The notes below the pieces were generated by a model. The model saw only the letters and a list, made by a program, of their open reading frames with translations. It was not told the origin of the DNA and searched no databases. DNA of 64,000 nt from an uncultured Roseburia sp. Lineage in GTDB: Bacteria > Bacillota > Clostridia > Lachnospirales > Lachnospiraceae. Where the stretch lies: the NCBI GenBank assembly GCA_910587865.1, contig CAJUNX010000023.1, positions 1 through 64,000 on the forward strand. The letters run 5' to 3'. Positions 26,316 through 35,255 of the stretch are shown one piece after another (the first letter of the stretch is position 1; each line of letters begins with the position of its first letter). A program made the position numbers and the translations under genes.

Positions 26316-26627
26316 ATGATCAAAGGATTTAAGATGAAGCTGTATGAGGGGCAGGAGGCCGAGTACGAGAGAAGGCATAACCTGCTCTGGCCAGAGATGA
26401 AAGATATGATCCATGAACACGGCGGGAAGAATTACACGATTTTTCTCGACAGAGAGACGCTCACACTGTTCGGGTATATTGAGATCGAGGACGAGGAGCT
26501 GTGGGCGAAGGGCGCAGACACGGCGATCAACCGCAGGTGGTGGGATTACATGGCCGATATCATGGAGACAAATCCCGACAACAGCCCGGTGTCGGCGGAT
26601 CTTACCAATGTCTTTCATTTAGACTGA
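26316..26627 (+). CDS. rhaM: L-rhamnose mutarotase
   Basis: 103 aa, full length. It interconverts the alpha and beta anomers of L-rhamnose before isomerisation. Family residues include the His in ERRHNLLWPEM, YTIFLDRETLTLFGYIE and RRWWDYMADIM. AGGAGG stands 8 bases before the ATG. It has its own promoter and is separated from rhaB by a leftward small gene. Its 3' end is tandemly duplicated downstream. Confidence 0.93.
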   Translation: MIKGFKMKLYEGQEAEYERRHNLLWPEMKDMIHEHGGKNYTIFLDRETLTLFGYIEIEDEELWAKGADTAINRRWWDYMADIMETNPDNSPVSADLTNVFHLD

Positions 26628-26673
26628 AGCGCCGGAGATTTGTCTTTTATTTAGACTGAAGCGCCGGACATTC
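26610..26673. repeat. 32-bp tandem duplication of the rhaM 3' end
   Basis: GTCTTTCATTTAGACTGAAG and the following 12 bases (26610-26641) recur as 26642-26673 with three to four substitutions. The first copy contains the rhaM stop. Confidence 0.9.
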
Positions 26674-26677
26674 ACAT

Positions 26678-26715
26678 TCACGGTGTCATCCGCTATAACA
26701 GAGACGACACCGTGA
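26678..26715. other. 10-bp inverted repeat after rhaM
   Basis: TCACGGTGTC (26678-26687) pairs with GACACCGTGA (26706-26715), loop 18. No U-run follows on either strand, so it is at most a weak or Rho-assisted terminator for rhaM or for the leftward gene at 26789-26980. Confidence 0.5.
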
Positions 26716-26788
26716 AGCATTCAGGTTCAGGGCATAAGCTCAAAATGAAAGGGCGGCTGCAGAATCCGGCAATTCCACAACAGGAGCA

Positions 26789-26980
26789 TTATTCTTTGAT
26801 TTTGTCAAGTTCCGAAATATTAACGCCGGAAACCTGTAATAATGCTTTGATCGTCAGATATTCTTCTTTTAATTCTGCGTATGTTTTTTCGGCGTTTTCT
26901 TCCCTGGCTAACATCATATACTTTTGAATCTTTTTGAAATCGTCAAGAGCCTGTTTTGTTACCTCAATACCGGACGGCAT
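26789..26980 (-). CDS. Small conserved-looking helical protein
   Basis: 63 aa, mostly charged helix (TKQALDDFKKIQKYMMLARE, then AELKEEYLTIKALLQVSGVNI). AGGTGAT precedes the ATG, and TATACT with TAGACT 17 bases upstream forms a possible promoter near 27027-27055. Size and helical pattern recall small regulatory or antitoxin-like proteins, but I recognise no family and no toxin partner is adjacent. It interrupts the rhamnose genes in the opposite direction. Confidence 0.6.
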   Translation of the reverse strand: MPSGIEVTKQALDDFKKIQKYMMLAREENAEKTYAELKEEYLTIKALLQVSGVNISELDKIKE

Positions 26981-27088
26981 ACCATCACCTGCTTTCTGTA
27001 TTGCGATTTACTGTTGCAATGTAAGTATATCACAAATCAGATGCAAAGTCTATTCCATAATCAGGCCGCTGTGATAGGGTATGCAAAT

Positions 27089-27125
27089 AAGGACACTTTT
27101 TGAGTCAAAAGGTGTCCTTTTATTT
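27089..27125 (+). terminator. Terminator-like hairpin before rhaB
   Basis: AAGGACAC (27089-27096) faces GTGTCCTT (27112-27119), with further T-A pairs in the stem around a short loop. It is followed by TTATTT. No plus-strand gene ends just upstream, so it may act as a leader attenuator or block read-through into rhaB. Confidence 0.6.
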
Positions 27126-27219
27126 ATCCGTCCGATCCGCTATCATCAGAGTATGAAATCGGTCCGAAGCAGCCAGGGACGCCCGGATACTTCGGACAGG
27201 GAAAGGATGGTATGGGGGA

Positions 27220-28620
27220 ATGTACAAATATTACCTCGCAATTGACATCGGAGCCTCAAGCGGACGGCACATCCTGGCGCATACTGAGGACGGAAAGATG
27301 GTGCTCGAGGAGATGTACCGGTTCTGGAACGGCATGAAGGAAAAGGACGGGGAGCTCTGCTGGGATGTGGACCAGCTGTTTGACGAGATCGTGACCGGCA
27401 TGAAGAAATGCGCCGAAGCGGGAAAGATTCCGGTCAGCATGGGGATCGATACCTGGGCGGTTGATTATGTGCTGCTCGATGAGAAGGATCAGAAGCTGGG
27501 CAATTCCGTGGGCTACCGCGACGGGCGGACGAAGGGCGCGGACGAGATGGTCTATGAAATCATTCCGGAGAAGGAGCTCTACGCGCGCACCGGGATCCAG
27601 AAGCAGATTTTCAACACGATTTATCAGCTGATGGCAGTAAAACGCGATCATCCGGAGTACCTTAGGGAGGCGAAGAGCCTTCTGATGATCCCGGAATATT
27701 TTAACTTTCTTCTGACCGGGAAGAAGGCGGCGGAGTATACGAATGCGACGACCACGCAGCTGGTGAATCCGGAGACGAAGGACTGGGATGATGAGCTGAT
27801 CACGCGGCTTGGGTTTCCGAAGGAGATCTTTCAGAAGATCTGCAGGCCGGGGACGGTGCTCGGCACGCTGACGGAGGAGATTCAGAAGGAAACGGGCTTT
27901 GACTGCAATGTGATTCTTCCGGCAACACACGACACCGGTTCGGCCGTGATGGCGGTGCCGTCGGATTCGGATGATACGCTCTACATCAGTTCCGGGACAT
28001 GGTCGCTGATGGGTGTGGAGTGCATGCAGGCCGACTGCTCGATGGAGAGCATGGAGCGCAATCTGACGAACGAGGGCGGCTACGATTACCGTTTCCGTTA
28101 TCTGAAAAATATCATGGGACTCTGGATGATCCAGTCCGTGCGCACGGAGCTGGCGCCGGAGCAGGGCTTCGGGGAGATCTGCAGGAACGCCTCGAAGATG
28201 ACGATCACATCGTTAGTTGACTGCAACGACGATCGTTTCCTTGCGCCGGAGAATATGACGCGCGAGGTGCAGAAGGCGTGTGAGGAGACCGGGCAGCAGG
28301 TGCCGGAGGGGATCGCGGAGGTGGCTTCCGTGATTTACAGGAGTCTGGCGCGGTGTTACGCGAAGACGATCGAGGAGATCGAGGGCATGACCGGGGTTCA
28401 CTATGACTGTATCCATGTGGTCGGCGGCGGCGCGAATGCATCTTACTTAAATGAGCTGACCGCGAAGGAGACCGGCCGCACCGTCTGCGCGGGTCCGACG
28501 GAGGCGACCGCGATCGGCAACCTGGCGGCGCAGATGATTGCAGGCGGGGAGGCGGGCAGCTTAAAGGAAGTGAGAAAATGCATTTTCGACTCGTTTGCGA
28601 TCGAGACATATCAGGCATGA
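27220..28620 (+). CDS. rhaB: Rhamnulokinase
   Basis: 466 aa of the FGGY family, closest to RhaB: YLAIDIGASSGRHILAH at the N-terminus, the paired substrate-site block GIDTWAVDYVLLD near residue 85, an ISSGTWSLMGVE phosphate loop near 260, and VVGGGANASYLNELTA near 405. It phosphorylates L-rhamnulose to L-rhamnulose 1-phosphate with ATP. The ribosome binding site is not clean (GGGGG 5 bases upstream, GGAAAGGA further). rhaA follows after 174 bases. Confidence 0.93.
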   Translation: MYKYYLAIDIGASSGRHILAHTEDGKMVLEEMYRFWNGMKEKDGELCWDVDQLFDEIVTGMKKCAEAGKIPVSMGIDTWAVDYVLLDEKDQKLGNSVGYRDGRTKGADEMVYEIIPEKELYARTGIQKQIFNTIYQLMAVKRDHPEYLREAKSLLMIPEYFNFLLTGKKAAEYTNATTTQLVNPETKDWDDELITRLGFPKEIFQKICRPGTVLGTLTEEIQKETGFDCNVILPATHDTGSAVMAVPSDSDDTLYISSGTWSLMGVECMQADCSMESMERNLTNEGGYDYRFRYLKNIMGLWMIQSVRTELAPEQGFGEICRNASKMTITSLVDCNDDRFLAPENMTREVQKACEETGQQVPEGIAEVASVIYRSLARCYAKTIEEIEGMTGVHYDCIHVVGGGANASYLNELTAKETGRTVCAGPTEATAIGNLAAQMIAGGEAGSLKEVRKCIFDSFAIETYQA

Positions 28621-28794
28621 ATGAGGCCGTATCGGTTCAAAAGCCGGTGCGTGTCCGAAGGAACATTTTTTTCGTTGCCGGATTAAGCGGAGGTTCGCGG
28701 CAGAACCGGCGCGGATGTGAGACGGGACAAAATCCGTCCTGCCGGTCAGGACAGATTTACAACTATAGTATATAAGAATCAGGAGGGAACAGAC
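28621..28794 (+). other. Spacer rhaB-rhaA with small hairpin
   Basis: No gene. A GTCCTG-CCGGT-CAGGAC hairpin near 28736-28752 precedes AGGAGG of rhaA. It is likely an intercistronic structure that adjusts the relative rhaB and rhaA levels. Confidence 0.4.
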
Positions 28795-30051
28795 ATGACA
28801 CAGAAGGAGAGATATGCAGCCGCAAAGGAAGCATACGCAAAAATCGGTGTGGACACCGACGCAGTCATCGCAAAGCTAAAGGAAATCCCGGTTTCCTTAC
28901 ACTGCTGGCAGGGAGACGACGTGATCGGTTTTGACCATGACGGCCCGCTGACCGGCGGTATCCAGACGACCGGAAATTACCCGGGCAAGGCGCGGACGCC
29001 GGAAGAGCTGATGCAGGACATCGACCAGGTGATCCGTCTGACACCGGGAAAGAAAAAGCTGAATCTCCATGCGAGCTATGCGATTTTTGAGGACGGGGAA
29101 TTTGCAGACCGCGATAAGATCGAGCCGAAGCATTTCGCGAAATGGGTGGAATTTGCAAAAGAGAGAAATATGGGAATTGATTTTAACCCGACGTTTTTCT
29201 CCCATGACAATATTAAGGACGGTCTGACGCTCTCAAGCCCGGACGAGGATGTGCGCCGCTTCTGGATTGAGCACGGCAGGGCATGCATCCGGATCTCCGA
29301 GTATTTTGCGAAGGAGACCGGCGTTCCGTGCGTGATGAACATCTGGACCGGCGACGGCACGAAGGATATCCCGGCGGACCGTCTGGGCCCGAGAGAGCGC
29401 TATAAGGCAGCGATCGAGGAGATCATCGCGGAGCCGCATGATCCGAAGCTCGTGAAGCCGTGCGTGGAGTCAAAGGTATTCGGGATCGGTGTGGAGGCTT
29501 ACACGGTCGGTTCCGCAGAGTTTTCACTCGCGTTTGCGGCGATGCACGAGGGCTGTCTGCCGCTGATGGACAACGGCCATTATCATCCGACCGAGTTTGT
29601 CTCTGACAAGATCCCGGCGCTGCTTGCCTTTTTCCCGGAGATCGCGCTGCATATCACCCGCCCGGTGAGATGGGATTCGGATCACGTGGTGCTCTTTGAC
29701 GACGAGACGAAAGAGATGGCAAAAGAGATCGTCAGATGTAATGCGATTGACCGTGTGGACATGGCGCTGGATTACTTTGACGCAAGCATCAACCGGATTT
29801 CCGCGTGGACGGTCGGGTTCCGCAGCTGGCAGAAGGCTCTGCTTTCCGCGATGTGCACGCCGGCGGACGCGCTGAAAAAGATGCAGGACGACAGCGACTG
29901 GACCGGGCTGATGGTCCGCCAGGAGGCGATGAAGATGATGCCGCTCGGCGATGTCTGGGAGGAGTACTGCATCGCATGCGGCACCACGGAGGACGGCTGG
30001 TTTGACGAAGTGAAGAAGTATGAATCGGAAGTGCTTGCAAAGAGAGCATAA
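28795..30051 (+). CDS. rhaA: L-rhamnose isomerase
   Basis: 418 aa, matching RhaA length. It converts L-rhamnose to L-rhamnulose using divalent metal ions. SLHCWQGDDVIGFD, GGIQTTGNYPGKARTPEEL, the metal-site segment NFNPTFFSH-like (DFNPTFFSH), GHYHPTEFVSDKIPALL and RPVRWDSDHVVLFDDE are all present. ATG 28795 is chosen because CAGGAGG lies 8 bases upstream; the longer frame from 28717 lacks a site. Confidence 0.95.
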   Translation: MTQKERYAAAKEAYAKIGVDTDAVIAKLKEIPVSLHCWQGDDVIGFDHDGPLTGGIQTTGNYPGKARTPEELMQDIDQVIRLTPGKKKLNLHASYAIFEDGEFADRDKIEPKHFAKWVEFAKERNMGIDFNPTFFSHDNIKDGLTLSSPDEDVRRFWIEHGRACIRISEYFAKETGVPCVMNIWTGDGTKDIPADRLGPRERYKAAIEEIIAEPHDPKLVKPCVESKVFGIGVEAYTVGSAEFSLAFAAMHEGCLPLMDNGHYHPTEFVSDKIPALLAFFPEIALHITRPVRWDSDHVVLFDDETKEMAKEIVRCNAIDRVDMALDYFDASINRISAWTVGFRSWQKALLSAMCTPADALKKMQDDSDWTGLMVRQEAMKMMPLGDVWEEYCIACGTTEDGWFDEVKKYESEVLAKRA

Positions 30052-30071
30052 GGAGATCTGAGGGAAGAGCG

Positions 30072-30932
30072 ATGAATAATATTTTTGGCGTGAGAGTAAT
30101 GGAAGAGTACATCCACATGTGCAGCGACGGTGTGCGTCAGGGCTGGCATGAGAGAAACGGAGGAAACCTGACTTACCGCATGCGCGGTGAGGAGGTGGCC
30201 GAGTGCCGTCCGTATTTCAGGAAGGAGCCGGGCGGGTGGGTTCCCATGGGCGTGCAGGCGGACAACCTGAAGGGAGAATATTTTATCTCCACTGGGAGCG
30301 GAAAATTTCTGCAGAACGTGAGCATGGAGCCGCAGAATAATATCTGTATTGTGGAGATTAATGAAAACGGCGACAGCTACCGCATCGTGTGGGGACTGGA
30401 AAACGGCGGAAGACCGACCAGCGAGTTCCCGACGCATTTTATGAACCATTCCGTGAGAAAGCGTGTGACGGACGGTGCGAACCGCGTGATTTACCACGCT
30501 CACACGCCGTATGTGATCGCGCTGACCTTTGTCCTGCCGCTGAAAGCGGAGGTCTTTACGAGAATGCTCTGGAAGAGTGCGACGGAGTGCTGCGTGGTGT
30601 TTCCCGGCGGCGTCGGCGTGGTGCCCTGGATGGTGCCGGGCGGAGCGGAGATCGCAAAGGCCACCTGCGTGCAGATGGAACAGTATGACGCCGCGGTCTG
30701 GGCGTTCCACGGGCTGTTCGTGTCCGGCCCGGATTTTGACACGGCTTTCGGCCTGATGCACACGATCGAGAAGGCGGCTCAGATCGCATCGATCGCGCTT
30801 TCCGCTTCACCGGACGGAAAGCTAAGACAGGTGATCACGGATGATAATATCCGCCAGATCGGAAAGGAGTTCGGTGTGACGCTCAACGAGGACGTGCTTA
30901 ATTACCGGTCGGAGGACGGGATGTACTGCTGA
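30072..30932 (+). CDS. rhaD: Rhamnulose-1-phosphate aldolase
   Basis: 286 aa, class II zinc aldolase family. It cleaves L-rhamnulose 1-phosphate to DHAP and L-lactaldehyde. The zinc ligands are in YHAHTPY (two His) and AFHGLFVSG (third His); RNGGNLTYR near the N-terminus and the FPGGVGVVPWMVPGG segment are RhaD-specific. It lies 20 bases after rhaA. Unlike the second aldolase at 35877 it has no added terminal helix, so it should be free in the cytosol. Confidence 0.94.
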   Translation: MNNIFGVRVMEEYIHMCSDGVRQGWHERNGGNLTYRMRGEEVAECRPYFRKEPGGWVPMGVQADNLKGEYFISTGSGKFLQNVSMEPQNNICIVEINENGDSYRIVWGLENGGRPTSEFPTHFMNHSVRKRVTDGANRVIYHAHTPYVIALTFVLPLKAEVFTRMLWKSATECCVVFPGGVGVVPWMVPGGAEIAKATCVQMEQYDAAVWAFHGLFVSGPDFDTAFGLMHTIEKAAQIASIALSASPDGKLRQVITDDNIRQIGKEFGVTLNEDVLNYRSEDGMYC

Positions 30933-31046
30933 GACCGGTGCGGTATCTGATTGTGTGGATTTGGGATGACGGACACATGATATTGCGGTCCGGACGGGCG
31001 GTGCTGCCATGGCACTATTAAATAAGTAGAAACAGGGATTAAATGC

Positions 31047-31145
31047 GGCCGGCGTGGCGGGGGAAATTTGCCAAACTTTGTGACTCTTGTACACTTTTTG
31101 AACGACAGAGGAAGACAAAGCCCCCAAATACGCCGGCCTTTTTGT
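31047..31145 (+). terminator. Large terminator structure after rhaD
   Basis: GGCCGGCGT (31047-31055) pairs with ACGCCGGCC (31130-31138), followed by TTTTTTG. Inside, GGGGG near 31059 can pair with CCCCC near 31121, so the arms enclose a long two-step hairpin. It ends the rhamnose operon 115 bases after rhaD. Confidence 0.65.
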
Positions 31146-31218
31146 GTGAAACCGGCAATATGCACAAACGGATGGGGAGAGGAAAACAAAAACAACATAA
31201 AACAACATTTTTACTGCT

Positions 31219-31247
31219 TGACAAACCACAAAAACATGCATATAATA
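31219..31247 (+). promoter_or_regulatory. Consensus promoter of the microcompartment operon
   Basis: TTGACA (31219-31224), exactly 17 bases, TATAAT (31242-31247): a perfect sigma-A consensus. Such strength implies that expression is held down by a repressor, most likely the DeoR protein encoded at the end of the locus. The leader is about 135 bases. Confidence 0.92.
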
Positions 31248-31388
31248 AGAAACAAAGCTGTGGAATTGTGTTGGTTCTGAAAATACACAGAAGATGGAAA
31301 TAGAAACGATACGATCCGGACATCAGGGCAGACAGGGACTGACGGAACAGGACGGTATGACCGGGGCGTGCAGCAGTGAGGTGAGTAT

Positions 31389-33914
31389 ATGAGCAGATAT
31401 CAGAGCACCAGAATCCCGAAGACAGAGAGGATCACGAAGCTTGTAGAACATCTGTATGCAAAGATGCCGGAGATCGAATCGGCCCGCGCGATACTCCTGA
31501 CGGAATCCTTCCGCCAGACGGAGAACGAGCCGGTGATTCTGCGCCGCGCAAAAGCGTTTGCACACATTCTAAAGCATATTCCGATCATCATCCGCGAGGG
31601 CGAACTGATTGTGGGCAGTTCCACGATCGCACCGAGGGGATGTCAGACCTTCCCCGAGTTTTCTTACGAATGGATGGAGGCGGAGTTTGACACGGTCGCC
31701 ACCAGGGAAGCAGATCCGTTCTACATATCCGATCAGACGAAAAAAGAATTAAAAGAGGCCAACCGATACTGGAAGGGAAAGACCACGAGTGAGCTTGCGA
31801 CCGCCTATATGGCGCCCGAGGCGTTAAAGGCGATGGAGCACAATATGTTCACACCGGGGAACTACTTTTACAACGGTGTCGGACATGTGACCGTGCAGTA
31901 TGAAAAGGTGCTTGCAGCCGGTTATGAGGGCATCATGAAAGAGGCGCAGGAAGAGCTGGCGGGATGCCGGTTCGGGGATGCCGATTACGCGACAAAGAGC
32001 CGGTTTTTACAGGCAGTGATCATCAGCTGTGAGGCGGTGATCGATTACGCGAAGCGCTATGCGGCGCTTGCAGAGAAGGAGGCGGCAAAGTGCAAGGATC
32101 CTGCCCGCAGGGCCGAGCTGCTGCAGATCGCTGCGAACTGTGCACGGGTGCCGGCAAAGGGGGCACAGAGTTTTTACGAGGCATGTCAGAGCTTCTGGTT
32201 CGTTCAGCAGCTGCTTCAGATGGAGTCCTCGGGACACTCGATCTCACCGGGCCGCTTTGACCAGTACATGTATCCGTATTACAAAAAGGATCTGGATGAG
32301 GGCAGGCTCACAAGAGAGCAGGCGCAGGAGTATATCGATTGTATCTGGGTGAAATTAAACGATTTAAATAAATGCCGCGATGCGGACAGCGCGAAGGGAT
32401 TTGCGGGCTACAGCCTGTTTCAGAATCTGATCGTGGGCGGGCAGAATGCGGAAGGGCTCGATGTCACAAACGATCTTTCTTTTATGTGCATCGAGGCGTC
32501 GTTCCACGTGTTTTTACCGCAGCCGTCGCTGTCGATCCGCGTGTGGAACGGGTCGCCGCATGATCTTCTGGTGCGCGCGGCGGAGCTGACGCGGACAGGC
32601 ATCGGGCTCCCGGCCTACTACAACGATGAGGTGATCATCCCGTCGTTAATGAGCCGCGGCGTGACGTTAGAGGATGCGAGAACCTACAACATCATCGGCT
32701 GTGTGGAGCCGCAGAAGGCCGGGAAGACGAACGGCTGGCATGACGCGGCATTCTTCAACATGTGCCGGCCGCTTGAGCTGGTATTCCAGAACGGGATCGA
32801 CTGCGGCGAGCAGATCGGGCCGAAGACCGGCGAGGTCGAGCAGATGAAGACCTTTGAGGAGTTTTACGACGCGTACAGGGAACAGATGAATTATTTTATC
32901 TCGCTTTTGGTCAACGCGGACAATGCGATCGACCAGGCGCATGCGGAGCGGGCGCCTCTGCCGTATCTGGCGTGTATGGTCGACGACTGCATGAAGCGGG
33001 GAAAGACCTGCGAGCAGGGCGGTGCGGTTTACAATTTCACCGGGCCGCAGGGATTCGGCATCGCAAATGTGGCGGATTCGCTCTATGCCATAAAGACACT
33101 TGTCTACGACGAGAAGAAAGTCTCGATGGCGGATTATAAAAAAGCGCTGCTGTTTAACTACGGCAGGGAGGTGAACCAGCTTGTCGTGGCGCAGGTCGCG
33201 GGGATCGCGGCGCGCGAGCTCGCGAAGAACGGCGTGACGGGCGATGCGGCGGCGGTCGCAAAGATGACGCAGGAGATTTTACGGCAGTCGGTGACAGCGG
33301 AGGATCAGCGGAAGTTTGCAGAGCTTCTGGATCTGATCGAGGCAGTGCCGAAATTCGGAAACGATATCGACGAGATCGACGCATTTGCGCGCGAGGCGGC
33401 CTACACGTACACGAAGCCGCTGCTGTCCTATCAGAATCCGCGAGGAGGGATTTTCCAGGCGGGTCTGTATCCGGTGTCGGCCAACGTGCCGCTCGGAGCG
33501 CAGACCGGCGCGACGCCGGACGGCAGATTAGCCGGTGTTCCGGTGGCGGACGGCGTTTCGCCGACCGCGGGGAAGGATGTGCACGGACCGACCGCGGCGG
33601 CCAATTCCGTCTCGATCTTAGACCACGGGATCGCGTCGAACGGGACGCTGTTTAATCAGAAGTTCCACCCGTCCGCATTAAGCGGCGAGGAAGGGCTTGA
33701 CAATTTTGTCAGCCTGATTCAGACCTACTTTGACCGGAAGGGCAGCCATATGCAGTTTAACGTCGTCTCGCGCGAGACGCTTCTGGACGCACAGAAGCAC
33801 CCGGAGAATTATAAGCATCTGGTGGTGCGTGTGGCCGGCTACAGCGCGCTGTTTACGACGCTCTCCAAGAGCCTGCAGGACGATATCATAAGACGTACGG
33901 AGCAGGGCTTCTGA
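31389..33914 (+). CDS. Glycyl radical diol dehydratase (propanediol type)
   Basis: 841 aa. The thiyl radical Cys is C438 in IIGCVEPQKAGKTNGWHDAAFF, with E440 next to it, the GCVEP arrangement of B12-independent glycerol/propanediol dehydratases and choline lyase. The radical Gly is G817 in RVAGYSALF near the C-terminus. The context (deoxysugar aldolase, PduP, PduL, shell proteins) and WHDAAFFN favour 1,2-propanediol over choline or glycerol. It turns propanediol into propionaldehyde inside the compartment. No extra N- or C-terminal targeting helix is visible. The activase gene follows. Oxygen would destroy the radical, so the host is a strict anaerobe. Confidence 0.93.
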   Translation: MSRYQSTRIPKTERITKLVEHLYAKMPEIESARAILLTESFRQTENEPVILRRAKAFAHILKHIPIIIREGELIVGSSTIAPRGCQTFPEFSYEWMEAEFDTVATREADPFYISDQTKKELKEANRYWKGKTTSELATAYMAPEALKAMEHNMFTPGNYFYNGVGHVTVQYEKVLAAGYEGIMKEAQEELAGCRFGDADYATKSRFLQAVIISCEAVIDYAKRYAALAEKEAAKCKDPARRAELLQIAANCARVPAKGAQSFYEACQSFWFVQQLLQMESSGHSISPGRFDQYMYPYYKKDLDEGRLTREQAQEYIDCIWVKLNDLNKCRDADSAKGFAGYSLFQNLIVGGQNAEGLDVTNDLSFMCIEASFHVFLPQPSLSIRVWNGSPHDLLVRAAELTRTGIGLPAYYNDEVIIPSLMSRGVTLEDARTYNIIGCVEPQKAGKTNGWHDAAFFNMCRPLELVFQNGIDCGEQIGPKTGEVEQMKTFEEFYDAYREQMNYFISLLVNADNAIDQAHAERAPLPYLACMVDDCMKRGKTCEQGGAVYNFTGPQGFGIANVADSLYAIKTLVYDEKKVSMADYKKALLFNYGREVNQLVVAQVAGIAARELAKNGVTGDAAAVAKMTQEILRQSVTAEDQRKFAELLDLIEAVPKFGNDIDEIDAFAREAAYTYTKPLLSYQNPRGGIFQAGLYPVSANVPLGAQTGATPDGRLAGVPVADGVSPTAGKDVHGPTAAANSVSILDHGIASNGTLFNQKFHPSALSGEEGLDNFVSLIQTYFDRKGSHMQFNVVSRETLLDAQKHPENYKHLVVRVAGYSALFTTLSKSLQDDIIRRTEQGF

Positions 33915-33959
33915 TCAGGAGGCGAAGGACTCCGCAGCGGGGTTTTGCAGGAGGTTTAC

Positions 33960-34754
33960 ATGGATGATATTTTACAGACAAGAGGGCGGATTTTTGACAT
34001 CCAGCGGTATTCGATCCATGACGGAAAGGGAATCCGTACGATTGTATTTTTAAAAGGATGTGTGCTCCGGTGCATGTGGTGCTGCAATCCGGAATCGCAG
34101 GAGTATCAGATCCAGACGATGATGGTGGACGGCAGGCCGAAGGTGATCGGGGAGGACGTCACGGTGGAAACGGTCATGGAAACCGTCGAGCGCGACCGAC
34201 AGTATTACCGGCGCAGCGGCGGCGGGATGACGCTTTCCGGCGGGGAGAGTCTCTGCCAGCCGGAGTTTACAAGGGCGCTGCTTACCGTGTCAAAATCCAG
34301 GGGGATCGACACCGCGATGGAGAGCATGGGCTGTGCGCCGTATGAGGTGATCGAAGGCATCCTGCCGTATCTGGACACGTACCTGATGGACATCAAGCAC
34401 ACGGATCCGGCAAAGCATAAGCGGTTTACCGGCAGGTCAAATGAGCTGATGTTGGAGAATGCCAGGAAGATCGCGGCGTCCGGGCGGACACACCTGGTGA
34501 TCCGCGTACCGGTGATCCCGACCTTCAACGACACGCCGGGGGAGATTGCATCCATCGCGCAGTTTGCGGACCGCCTGCCCGGTGTCACGCGGATTCATCT
34601 GCTGCCGTATCACAGGCTCGGTCAGGACAAATACGAGGGCCTGGGACGGGAATATCTGTTAAAGGATCTGCTGCCGCCGGAGAATGAACACATGGCGATG
34701 CTGAAGAAAACAGTCGAATCCGTATCAAAGCTTCACTGCCATATCGGAGGGTGA
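33960..34754 (+). CDS. Glycyl radical enzyme activating enzyme
   Basis: 264 aa, radical SAM. The CxxxCxxC cluster ligands are C34, C38 and C41; GGGMTLSGGES is the SAM-binding GGE motif. It installs the glycyl radical on the dehydratase encoded upstream. The Cys-rich ferredoxin-like insert that many diol dehydratase activases carry after the CxxxCxxC motif is not present, so it is a compact one-cluster form. ATG 33960 is chosen with AGGAGG 5 bases upstream; a TTG five codons earlier overlaps that site. Confidence 0.92.
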   Translation: MDDILQTRGRIFDIQRYSIHDGKGIRTIVFLKGCVLRCMWCCNPESQEYQIQTMMVDGRPKVIGEDVTVETVMETVERDRQYYRRSGGGMTLSGGESLCQPEFTRALLTVSKSRGIDTAMESMGCAPYEVIEGILPYLDTYLMDIKHTDPAKHKRFTGRSNELMLENARKIAASGRTHLVIRVPVIPTFNDTPGEIASIAQFADRLPGVTRIHLLPYHRLGQDKYEGLGREYLLKDLLPPENEHMAMLKKTVESVSKLHCHIGG

Positions 34755-34779
34755 GAAGAAAGCCAAAGAACAGACGAGC

Positions 34780-34875
34780 AGCCGGGGAAAGACGAAGGCC
34801 CGTAGAACAGACGCGCAGCCGGGGAAAGACGAAGGCCCGCAGACGGAGGCAGAGCCGGGGAAAGAGGGCTGACAG
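34780..34875. repeat. 36/37-bp tandem repeat in the microcompartment operon
   Basis: AGCCGGGGAAAGACGAAGGC starts at 34780 and 34817, with a shorter third copy at 34853 (AGCCGGGGAAAGAGG). It fills the spacer between the activase and the PduU-like gene. Confidence 0.9.
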
Positions 34876-34883
34876 GAGGTTAC

Positions 34884-35255
34884 ATGGAAGAATACAGCAC
34901 CATCGGAGATGGAATGAGAATCATACAGGAAAGCGTGCCTGGCCGCCAGGTGACGCTGTTCCATATCATCGCCAGTCCGGACAAAACGCTCTATGAAAAA
35001 TTAGGGCTGGATCCGCGCATTGACTATGAGCGGGCGGCGATCGGGGTTACCACAGTGACACCCTCCGAGACGGCGATTATCATGGCGGATATCGCGATCA
35101 AGTCCAGCGGGATCACGCTCGGCTTTGTGGACCGGTTCAGCGGGTCGTTAATCATCACCGGAACGGTGAGCGAGGTCGAGGCCGCGATGGAGGCGATGCA
35201 GACTTATGTGGAGGAAAAGCTGGGCTACACGGTCTGCCCGGTGACCAGGACATGA
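34884..35255 (+). CDS. PduU/EutS-like permuted BMC-H shell protein
   Basis: 123 aa. This is the circularly permuted one-domain shell protein: an N-terminal strand segment (GMRIIQESVPGRQVTLFHIIASP), then GLDPRIDYERAAIGVTTVTPSETAIIMADIAIKS and a C-terminal helix. Such hexamers form flat tiles with a beta-barrel plug over the pore. AGGAGG lies 5 bases before the ATG. It overlaps the EutP/PduV GTPase gene by 4 bases, the same pairing as in ethanolamine and propanediol loci. Confidence 0.92.
   Translation: MEEYSTIGDGMRIIQESVPGRQVTLFHIIASPDKTLYEKLGLDPRIDYERAAIGVTTVTPSETAIIMADIAIKSSGITLGFVDRFSGSLIITGTVSEVEAAMEAMQTYVEEKLGYTVCPVTRT

Noticed and set aside
29772..30761. 329-codon minus-strand open frame opposite rhaA/rhaD
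   Set aside because: Antisense of two well-supported genes, low-complexity composition, no start signal.
31150..31165. Catabolite-repression (cre) site TGTGAAACCGGCAAT before the BMC promoter
   Set aside because: Only partly matches the CcpA consensus and misses the conserved right half, so it is not reported as a site.
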